A stretch of 64,000 nucleotides of DNA from Antedon mediterranea (Eukaryota > Echinodermata > Crinoidea > Comatulida > Antedonidae), in the NCBI RefSeq assembly GCF_964355755.1, contig NC_092674.1, forward strand, positions 23,896,001 to 23,960,000, written 5' to 3'. A model generated the notes under the pieces. It searched no databases. It had not been told where the DNA came from and saw only the letters and a program-made list of their open reading frames with translations. Both the position numbers and the translations under genes were made by a program. Below are positions 23,601-35,600 of this stretch, piece by piece (position 1 is the first letter of the stretch; each line of letters opens with the position of its first letter).

Positions 23601-26600
23601 ACGATAACGAAAACGGATACGTCACGCATCCGTTCACGAACCGTAATCACGTAGCCATAACATCGGCAGGGGTTCGAGGCTCACTCACTCCATGGTTCTG
23701 GTGGTAGAACGAGTCTTCTCGGATAAGGACTATAAACCGTAGGTCCAGTGTACACAACTTGCTCGTGTGCACTTTAAAGAACCTAGTACATCTTTCGAGA
23801 TGAGTAGGGGGGTTACCCCGGTGTATTAGTACATCACAGCCACTGATCACCAACTGGGCCCTCTGGGAGATCAGTCTTTGACTGAAGAGGTTACCAGGGC
23901 CGTAGCCAGGATCTGTCAAGGGGGGGTTCGGACACTAAGTATTTGGGTCACTGTCCCACTGTCACTGTGTTTCCCTTGTGGCCCGGGCAACAGCCTTAAT
24001 TTCATACTAAATGTTGTTTCTGTCACTAAATTGAAATAGAGTTCCATTTCATCGTATACCATCCGGACACGGAACTTGATAGGCTTAGTCATAAAGTAGT
24101 TACAGAGTTGCAGGGCATTTTATCATTGTTGACTGTTTGGATATTAGCCTAATTGTTAAAACGACCTTCACAACCAAAATATTTCTTTGTAATAAAATCT
24201 ATTTTAAATGGAACGCTACAAAAATAATTCTCTGCTTTATCAGAGCATGCATACCTAATAACCAGACAAGGACGTGTCTTTATTACATTTTACTATCAAT
24301 CTATTTTCAAGTCACGCAATCCATTTTTCAACAATACAGTAGTATAATAACATTTTGATTGAATAGTGAGGGATTAATTACAGTTTGACTTTGAATAAAC
24401 AATTGGTAATTTACTGAAAATCCAAAATGAACTTGTGTTATAATACAAAAAAAATTATTCAATCAAAGAAACGCTCTACTACACATGAGAAATAGATGTC
24501 GGTCGATAAACTTCTGACGACGACTAAAACAACGACAATCAGCTAAATGTTAGTAATTTTATTTCATCTCTGGCTTGTTACATTTTTCATGACACATTAC
24601 CGGACTTCCCCCTCCTCTCGCAATGAACGACAGTACAGATCCTCCCTATCTAGGCTCGTGTATGTAGCATACTACTACGTTATTCACAAATTACGCACGC
24701 ATAGCAGTGTTACTAGAACCATCACAGATTACCTCTAATGGATCAATCATTCACACATGATTTAAAAAATTCATCGACAAACGAAATATAGCCTATATTC
24801 ATTCCTTTTAAATATTAAGCATATTGCCAAGGCTAATAATCGATTTGTCCATAATTATTGCGTTTTGCCGGGGGTTTTCCATAATCTAAGGCCAATGTTT
24901 AGGCCAAATCATAATTGTGCGTATAGTGTTGTATTTCCGATGCGTGTAGTACCCTATTTATCTTCATTTCCGTACGTTCGTCGTAAATAGGCCGAATTTC
25001 CGTAGTAATTTATAGACGTTCCAAAATTTGAACCGTGTTATACCGGTAACAGAGCAAAGTTTGCTTCTTTCTGCAAATTTCCTATCATTATTTTCTTTGT
25101 TTTATTTTGAGTGTGGTTTAAAACAACACTTTTGTAAAGTTTATAGTGGATAAATGAAAATGAATTTTTGGAAAATGTGGTTTTAACATCTGACTTTATT
25201 TAGCATTTTTAAATGAATTAAAATTCCAAATTATACAATTTAACCTTTTGCTCAATATATTTATAGCAACTGCTTCATATTTTTTGTACAACTTTTTAAA
25301 ATTATTAATTGATAATTAATTTACATTAATTGAGTACAGTTATTAGAATGTATTACCGTACCAAAAGTACCTTAATCGGAGACTTCCCCGCGACGTTTGC
25401 ATTGAACGAAAAAAAATTATCATAAATTTACGTGCGAGAATACTATTTGCGGCCATCTAGGGGTGTCATTTAACAATTTGCTTGCTCAAATACTCAGTGT
25501 CTACAGCCCTGGAGTCTTTGGGCAACCCTCTTAAAATAGTCCTGCGACCGCCCCTGATAGCTCTATCTATATTTATTTACAGCAATTTGTTGAGGAAACT
25601 AAATATATCAATGTAAATAGGTGGTATTGATACAGTTGAGTAGGCCTACGTATCGGCTGGTGGTCTAGAAAAAAATAATCGAATGCCATAGGCCTAATGT
25701 AAACTACAGTATACATGATACCATAGATATTATAGTGTAATATATTAAATTCACTATAATCCTCTATGATGATGATACACTATACTTCATAGCCACACAT
25801 AAATATTGTAGGTAACCGCCGCGTTCCATTTTTAAGGCTATATACTTTATGCATGCTGACTGCCAGTGATCGAAACAATAGGTACGCGGTTGTCTAGCGG
25901 TGTTCTTTGTACGATTCGTTCGTGCCCAAGCTCGCGTCAATATCATGTAACATCCTGGGACCAAAAATTCGTATTATTTTTCAGGTGAAAATCGGCAACC
26001 AATTCATTTGTTTAACAATAAGGTATGAGTTATTCACGAACGAGTTTACAAATTTTTCAATTTACAAACAACCTTTTGTATTGTGGGGCACGTATTTGGA
26101 GGATTTTCAGAGATGAGGGTGTGGTGAGGTATTGTGGATGTCGGGGATAGGGGTTCGCAGTCGGTTAAGGGGGGGGGGGGGTCGCTGTAAAGGGGGGTTC
26201 GCCCGAACCATAAAAACCCCCCCTGGCTACGGGCCTGGTTACCCAGTATAAAGATAAAACAAACAAACAAACGCACACGTATTCGTTTTCGTAAGCCATA
26301 AAACAATCTGTTTCGCATGGCAACGAAATATTGAGGCGCGTCCAAAATATGACTGCGGTAAATTTGAGCGAAGGAAGTGCAGGAACGTGTTGCTTGGTGC
26401 TTGGCTGCCTAGGCCTAGCGTAACATCAAAGCGATCGAGTGAGGACTTTAAAAATTGCTATTTATCAAAATTTACTTGGCATTTTAGTAAATTACTTTAG
26501 TAAATTACTTTCAATAAATCTATAATTATATTATAATCATGAATCATTCCTGATTCAAATGCAAAATGTGCAAAATAGATCAAAAACTATACTCGTTTTG

Positions 26601-29600
26601 TAGTTACGAATATGACTGGTGATATTCGTCAACACGAATACGCTTTACGAATATGAAATGGGGATCAGCTCAAAAGTTTCACAAATGTGTGACGTATCCG
26701 TTTTCGTTATCGTATTCGTTAGGTTGCGAAACCTCCCTAATAAGAACAAAACATAAAAACAATGATAGTTCTAAACGAAACGAATTAAAAATAATTGAAA
26801 GAACTATTATGTACAGATATATAAACTTATAAAAGAACACCGCAACACAATTCCTTTTGGCATCGAATTATGTACGATGATTATCATCAATAAATCGATA
26901 AAGATCGATTTTACTCGTTTTTATTATTTTACTCTTCCCTAGGTTTTACCAAATGTGTCTATTTTTTTGGAAATAATAACATTGTCATAAATATTATTCA
27001 ATATTCAATATTCAATAAACTTTATTGTCAAACTCATGAATGGCTTGGAACTTTGGCTGAAAGTACACACATTAAAATTGTCTAAAAATATTGTCGCACA
27101 AACAGTAAAAAAAAAGAATAAAAAAACATAAAACTGAGAACAAGATGTCAAATAAAAAGTTTAAAAAGGGCACAAAAAATACAAATTGAGTTAAAAATAC
27201 AGCTAAGATACTTATTGCGTTTATCTTTTCCACATTACATTAAAATGCCTCATAGCAGATGGGAGAAAGGATCTACGTAGGCGTTCAGTGTTCCAGCGAG
27301 GAACTTACAATACTTATAATAATAGTAATAATTATTGGTTTAATAATTCCAGTTAAAACATATAGACATATTATTATTATATTATTTTCAAAGAATATGT
27401 CATTAGGTCTGTTGTATTTTATATTGCTTGATCAGTTGTTGTTAGTTCCATGTTGATCACGAATGTAAATAGTATGTGTATTGTTTTGCTTGTGTTTTTC
27501 TGTCAAGAAAACGATTATACTATGTAAGAATGACTTAATAAATCGAATTTGAATCTGAATGAAAGAGAAATTATACGTATGTCTTGCTCCAAATGCTGAC
27601 ATACTGGTAACCGGATAAATAGAACGCTCCATCATGCAGTTATATTTATCAGTTAAATTGCTGTATTAATTAAACCATGAACCTATAAATAATGTATAGG
27701 TCCATGATTAAACCATGCATCACACAAGCCCTATATTAAGTAAGAATATCGGGTTGTTATTATTATCGATTCCTTTAGTAAGTGTAGCAACGTCTCTTAA
27801 ATGATAAAGAGTGATATTTAAAAGTTTGTTTTAAAACAAATAAATGCAGTTAATATGTTATTTTTATATACATTTTTTCATAAATAATATTAAACACACG
27901 GTTAAATAAAAGTAATGCTTAAATATTAATGAATAACAAATCTCTATACAATATTAGTAATGTTAATGTTCGGGTACCAAACATTAATTTGATAATCTGT
28001 TTGAATGCATCTACTTAAAGATATATTGTTGTCCCCCTGAAAAATATATTTTAAAATAATATTTTCACATAGGCCTAATACATTTCATTTATTTTAATTT
28101 ATTTTTATTCAAACACAGTAAAATATATACATGGTTTAGACCTACAATTATTTTTGTTGGTTCAAAGTTAAAAATTCACATAAAAATATAAAAATGAGTT
28201 AAAAAGGTTCAAATTTGGTAAAATGCAAATAAAACATTTAAAATACAGATAAAATGCATAGTTTAAAATATAAAATGCAAAAAAGGTTGGTGTGTGAAGA
28301 GGGTATAGCCTAAAATGATAGGTAACAAATAGTTAGGCCTATAGAGTATCACGGTGCTGACGTCACGACGGTAAGTGGCGCTGCGTGGTTGCTAGCGCAA
28401 CCAAAAATGCGTTCAGCCTGCCTGAGTGACTCAAAGGTCACCTATGGTTTGGAATAGGCTTATTGAAGTAGTCATTTTTTAGTTGGCTAGCAACCATGCA
28501 GCGCCCTGTATTGTTGTGACGTCACACCGTGATACTCTATTCACTTTTTCAAAAATTTGATCAAAAAGTTATGTTCCTGAAACAACCGTGTAATTTAACG
28601 CAAAAAAATAGTCAAATTGACTGAAATTCAATGGGAGTTTGGTTGAATTTAACCGTTTAGTTTGTCTTTTTATAAGTAAAAACATTATTTAAGTTATTTT
28701 TAGTCGCGTGGAAGCGACTCTATAGTTCACTATGTCGGTCGGTTGGTCGGTCTGTCTGTCGGTCGGTCTGTCGGTCTGTCTGTCTGTCTGTCTGTCGGTC
28801 CGGTATCACTATGCGTTTTATCGCTTTCTGACCTTATCAGTCAGTTTAATCTAGCTAAGTCAATTTTTCACAGTATATTCTTTATGGCCAGGAATCGATG
28901 TGGTTACGTTTTCACGGTGCGCAATAAAAAAATTACGCGGTCTACGCACGATTTAACGAAATCACGTTTGTAATCATATCTTCACAACCATGAATCACAA
29001 TTAAATAAAATTTGGTACTCATAAATTTCAGGGCATAAATCATCATATGGCAATACAATTACGTGCGTAGCGCATGTAACGCATGCGTACGCGCGCTTAA
29101 AATTTTCAAAATTTATTTTCAATGAAATAAGAGTACGTTTCAGGCAATTTTAAGCGTTTACAAAATTGCCATGAGTGCGCATATTTTTGCGCGCGCACTG
29201 CGCGTTAAATGTTATTGCGCACTCTTTTTGCCCGATTTCTGTTTTCTTGACTTACTTTTCAACTCTTTTTTCAACTTTCTGTCGGTCTGTCTGTCGGTCT
29301 GTCGGTCTGTCTGTCGGTCCGGTATCACTATGCATTGTAGCACGCGACTTAATGGCTGTTGGCCTTGTTACAGAAGTGATTAACTTGATCAAAACTACGA
29401 AATTGCCAATTCACAGTTTTTTATTAATCTTCATTTTTAATGTTTTGTGGGAGAATACACCTTAAAATTGTTAGTTAAGATTTCAACATCATTATTATTG
29501 TATAATGCGACCATATTTCAAGGATAAACTAAAGTTTATAATATGCAAGATGTAGGAAATTATGCAGTCGAGTAATGAGCTCGGTAACAAAGGTATAGGC

Positions 29601-32600
29601 CTAAGGCTGTAAATTTAATATTTAATAGAATACCATAGATTTACCATTTGCATTTATAAATCGTGTTTAGTAATAAGAAAAGAAAAGAAACAAAATCAGG
29701 AATCAAAAATAATTTGGAGATTATTTTGCTATGAATTAAAGGATTTATTAACAAATGAATTTATGCATAATTTACATAAGGCTCAAAAGAAATGGACGAA
29801 TAATTTAAAAGATAAACTATTAAAACTATCAAAAGACTTAATGGTAATAATGTAATTATTTCATTGATTCCTTTTTTTTCTTACCTTATCATAATGGATG
29901 TATATTAACGTAAACTCCGTTTTTAGGCATCAGTTATACTTTTTAAGATGCCAATTATTCAAATACATGTATGTGTATATGATATCCCGCTTCTTGAATC
30001 ATTTAATCATTGGTGGTGCAATATAATTGATGGCATGTCAATATAATCTGTAATTATTGGTATTTATTTTTTAATATATATATATATATATTTCTATATT
30101 TGCAATATTTATATTGTATGCATGTCAATGTTATCTGCATGTATTTGTATTTGTCCAATATATATATTTTTCTATATTTGCAATATTTTATATCGTAAAT
30201 ACAAATTGTAAGTATTAGTTGTACCAAGGTGACATCGGGTATGAAGCGTCTCACATACGCACAGAGCCAAAATCGCATCTTGGACTTGCACAGTGTATGG
30301 ACTCTAACCTTACGGTTTTCATTAAATATATCATTGCATGCTATCATTCTAAATATCTAACTTTCAAACTTTTGCATTCCTCTTTTTTCATCTCCTCCTT
30401 TTTATCTTGGTGAAAAGGGAGGATACTACATTTTCCTCCTCTGAGTTTATAGCCTCTCTACTCGAACACAAATAAGATCACAAATAAGATAGTTTCACAA
30501 GAAAATTTTAATCATGTATTTTACCGCCATTTTTCATTTTTACATTTTAAATAACATCGTATCTAAAATTTTAAATGAAAACAAAATGGTTAATACTGAA
30601 TTCAAGCATCTTATTATGTAAATATACCTGTATTTTAACTACTTTAAAAACTTACTTTTAGGCCTAATTGTCACAAATGTACTTATATGTATATAATATA
30701 TTCACCAATGAGAATTTAAATAAACGTGAGATGAACTCACACAAGACAAAAAAAAAGAGAATACCATAGACACTGTATATACACCTTCATTTTTGTGTTG
30801 TTTTTATATATATTCAAAAATAAAAAATAATCAATGTTTTTTATGTCTTTTGTTAATATTTTAATTTAAAAAAAATATATATATCCACCATGACTTATTT
30901 CCCGTTTGTGAGGACGTAATATGTCATTATCGTCTGGTCCAAATTTAATAAGCTTGTTCTTTACTTTGGCGTAATGGCTAAACCCAGGGGCCCCGGATCT
31001 CATGGGAGAGCAGGGTGGGGAGGGGGCGGTGCTGAGTAGGCATTACAATATGTCGAAAAGGCTATAAATATCCGAGACCTCGAGAGTTGGAGAGCCCCTT
31101 GGGGTTCCTAAGTCAGGAGCCTCAAGCCTCTGCGTTACGCCACTGGTTCTGTAATTTTAATTTCTACTTGGTTGAGTATTCTTGTTTCTTTTGTTAATGT
31201 CTGAATGTCTTGTTGTGTAAAGAATGGTGGTTGCTTTAAAACGACGTATGTTGGTGTTCCATCCAGTAAATACACGATGGCAGCTGGGTCGTTTTCCCTC
31301 ATGTCCTTTTTTGTACCATGCCCACTCTTTAAAAACATAAATAGTTTGACTTATGGCCATGGTTAGAATGTGTTTTACTACATGATGTAATCGTTAGTTT
31401 TACTGATAATTCTATTCACCGTCAAATACATTTATTTATTTATCTTTTTTAGGCGAATAGTAGAATTGGAGTATTTAGGACTACGTTGGGAGTGTATATG
31501 CCTGTAACAGTATATAAGTCTGTTAAAACAAGAATACCTCGATACCAGGTTGTGAAGACGTCCAGAATTAGCAAAGGAGTTCAACATACGTATATGGCCC
31601 GTTCAGCAGGTACAATGGGCTTACCTGATGTTTCAAAAACAAAACTTCGAATTAATAACACCAACATTCGAAAGGGAGAATTTTTTAGTTTTTTTGTTGA
31701 TTTCAAAGACAAATTTGGTCGTCAACGTATAAAAGGTGGAGATTTTATTTTTGCAACAATTGATATAAACGGTACACGGTCCACGGGTAAAGTAATTGAC
31801 TTTGACAACGGGACATACGAAGTGATTTTCTTAGCTTCGAGTGAAGGAAAAGCTACACCAACCATCCAGCTTGTTCATCCCCAAGAAGCTGTGTATTATC
31901 TCGAAAACATCGAATGGCCGGTAGAAGATCGCGTTTACTGGATCGGCAGCTTTATTAAAAATAAATTGACTGAAACATCCTCGTGTGCAATAAAACGTGT
32001 TGGAAGTTGGGTAAACAAATGCGAGTACGCTTTTCCTGAAGCACTAGGTGGAGTAATGTTTATTTGCAATAAACCAAAAACATTACCATGTGATTCGCTT
32101 ATATCCACAAGAACTGACAAGAGCAGTGTTGGAAAGAATTTCCAGAAGGTTCCTAAGAATGTTGTAGACAATTATTTCTCAAAGTAAGAATATTGATCAA
32201 TTGATAATGTGACATTATTATGCTATTATTGAATTAAAATTATGATTATTATTCCCCACCCCCAACTGTGTGTTTCCACTATACCGTCACTAATACCGTA
32301 TAAAAGGTACCATCCAAATTTAAATTATCAATACCAATACCGGTTGTGGATTACTACTGTCTTATATTCATGTCCTAGTGGGAAACAAGCTTAATTACAA
32401 AGAGTCTGATATAAAATAGGGATTATATCAATTGTATGTGGAAATAATGTCAAGGGAGACATGTCCGGGTAAATGACAGCTAGTTGCTCGTACATAAAAT
32501 ATAACCTAGATTATCGGTCCTTCACATTTTCGGAGCTATCTTATCGTGTAGCAGATGTATACATTTTACAAAATAATTCTTTTATTTCATAGAAATGTCA

Positions 32601-35600
32601 GATATGCAGTTATGAAAAACCAATTTCATATAATCATCAACTCGTCTACAGGTAAGAAGTGGGGGAGGAGAGATGCTACTTTAAACATGCAACATTGACA
32701 ATTAGTTACCAGCTCATTATAGTCACATGGGTTGATCAGGTCCATATGCAGCTAGCTGAGCTTCTGGGTTGATCAGGTCCATATGCAGCTAGCTGAGCCA
32801 CACGGATTGATCAGGTCTATATGCAGCTAGCTGGGCCACACGGGTTGATCAGGTCCATATGCAGTTAGCTGAGGCACACGGGTTGATCAGGTCCATATGC
32901 AGCTAGCTAAGCCACATGGGTTGATCAGGTCCATTATGCAGCTAGCTGAGCCACACGGGTTGATCAGGTCCATATGCAGCTAGCTGAGCCACACGGGTTG
33001 ATCAGGTCCATATGCAGCTAGCTGAGCCACACGGGTTGATCAGGTCCATATGCAGCTAGCTGGGCCACACGGGTTGATCAGGTCCATATGCAGCTAGCTG
33101 AGCCACATGGGTTGATCAGGTCCATATGCAGCTAGCTGAAGCACACGGGTTGATCAGGTCCATATGCAGCTAGCTGAGCCACACGGGTTGATCAGGTCCA
33201 TATGCAGCTAGCTGAGGCACACGGGTTGATCAGGTCCATATGCAGCTAGCTGAGCCACAAGGGTTGATCAGGTCCATATGCAGCTAGCTGAGCCACACGG
33301 GTTGATCAGGTCCATATGCAGCTAGCTGAGCCACACGGGTTGATCAGGTCCATATGCAGCTAGCTGAGCCACACGGGTTTATCAGGTCCATATGCAGCTA
33401 GCTGAGCCACACGGGTTGATCAGGTCCATATGCAGCTAGCTGAGCCACACGGGTTGATCAGGTCCATATGCAGCAAGATGAGCTCCTCAATTTCTTCATA
33501 GGTCTTGTTTTCCAAATGTTTCTATTTTTGTATAAGATAATTTCATGAATGTATAAATTTCTTTTTATCAAACCCAATGGAAAAATACGAAATTAGATGG
33601 TAAATACCTTCTTGACGGCTTCTTCGTTACCTTAAAGAACTAATTTTGATTAAAAGAGATTTACATTCATTTGTGATTACAAATCAGATGTACATTTCTA
33701 ATCAAGATAATTCGTATGTTACAAAATTTAGGCATTAATCTTTACCTGTTATCTAACACGACTTGTATTTGTTCATGAATGCCAAGAACCACAGAAGTAA
33801 TATCCTTTTTCTGTATCACCCTGTTTCACTATAGAACACGACATTTATAATCAAGATAATTCGTATGTTACAATAGGCATTAATCTTTACCTGTTATCTA
33901 ACACGACTTGTATTTGTTCATCATGAATGCCAAGAACCACAAAAGTAATATCCTTTTTCTGTATCACCCTGTTTCACTATAGAACACGACATTTATAATC
34001 AAGATAATTCGTTTGTTACAATAGGCATTAATCTTTACCTGTTATCTAACACGACTTGTATTTGTTCATGAATGCCAAGAACCACAATAGTAATAACCTT
34101 TTTCTGTATCACCCTGTTTCACTATAGAACAGGACATTTCTAATCAAGATAATTCGTATGTTACAATAGGCATTACTCTTTACCTGTTATCTAACACGAC
34201 TTGTATTTGTTCATGAATGCCAAGAACCACAAAAGTAATATCCTTTTTCTGTATCACCCTGTTTCACTATAGAACAGGACATTTCTAATCAAGATAATTC
34301 GTATGTTACAATAGGCATTAATCTTTACCTGGTATCTAACACGACTTGTATTTGTTCATGAATGCCAAAACCACAGAAGTGATATCCTTTTTCTGTATCA
34401 CCCCGTTTCACCCTTTATAGAACACTTAAAACCGAAGAAGCATGTCATTTCTGTTCGAAAGCTTGGTAGCCTAATTAATGACTTCACCCTGACCAGAATG
34501 TAGACGAACAACTCACAGGAAGCTAGCAAAGATCCTTGCCATCAATTATTATACTGTAATTGTAGGCCTATTATAATTATGTTGATATAAAGTTTGCGGT
34601 AAAACCGCGTATATAAGTTCTGAAAATAACTGTTGAGTTTCTCAACGTTTAGATCAATTTGCTTTGAGCATTTTGATCGAAACTTTGAGAAACACAATAG
34701 TTCTTTTCAGAACTAATACACGTGGTGTACCGCAAACTTTATATCAACATTTGATTTCGCCATGCAAACCTTCAAACAATGTAGGCCTATTATAAATGAT
34801 AGGCAGTGACGCCGTATCGATTTTCTCACAACAAACGATGTAATTTTACAATTCATAATACAAATAAATAATTTAATTAATTTAACTGAATTGTTAATTG
34901 TTTCTGAGGCGCCGTTGTCTTTTTCCCCTTTTTTCAGTTTATGCATGAAGCTTAGCCTTTTTTTTATCATCTTTAAGCTCTGTCCACACTATCAAACTAC
35001 CGTAGTTTGACAAAAAAAATGTCATGTGCCCAAATATGGTAGTGACATACCCAAATATGGTAATGATATGACATCATCATGTCGCTAAATGGACACATTG
35101 TCACATAAAGTTTAATAGTGTAGACAGAGCTTTACTAAAAGTATTGTACGTTATTATTATGAATTATATTAAGATATTTATTTATGTCAACTTCATCACT
35201 GTTTACTTGATGCAATAAAGGAAATAAATAAAAGATAAGTAAACTACTGTTTGACTTGATATAACGACCTGATTTCAAACTTGTTTTCAGTATGTGGTGG
35301 CAACGCAATGACGTAAGGAAGAAGCGCATCTTTGACTTGTATCCAAACACATTGTTTGAATGTTTTCATGGCGAAATCCAATGTTGATATACAGTTTTGC
35401 TGTACACCACGTATATTAGTTCTGAATTGTTGATCGAAACGTCGGGTTTTTTTTAAACTGATCTGATACGTGGTGTACCGCAAAACTTGAATCAATAATA
35501 ATATATATATATATTTTTCTTTTAGATCCTAATGTGAATAGAGATTTAGTCGAATCGTTTGATCTTCCTGTCTGTAAGGGTATATTACCCAGTACATTGA

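Larger units (their letters stand above)
23577..26737. mobile_element. Element D MITE, copy 2, split by a nested insertion
   Basis: Left piece 23577-23628 and right piece 26271-26737 together rebuild the copy at 22701, with the overlap ACGCA at the break (23624-23628 and 26271-26275) as target duplication. Outer flanks are TA. Confidence 0.85.
26828..28690. repeat. Ancient duplicated segment, copy 2, interrupted
   Basis: Pieces at about 26828-26995, 27565-27840 and 28550-28690 match 20838-21530 in order. They are interrupted by LINE-tail-like sequence (26995-27560) and a MITE (28343-28538). Confidence 0.7.

Noticed and set aside
26046-26345. 99-codon minus-strand frame with a proline-rich stretch
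   Set aside because: Spans the end of the hAT-like element, the SINE tail and element D, so it crosses three insertion boundaries.
28743-28973. Frame beginning with repeated VGLSVCLSVG
   Set aside because: Translation of the GTCGGT/GTCTGT simple repeat.
32722-33474. CRISPR-like array
   Set aside because: Units are contiguous 38-bp direct repeats with no unique spacers, and the genome is eukaryotic.
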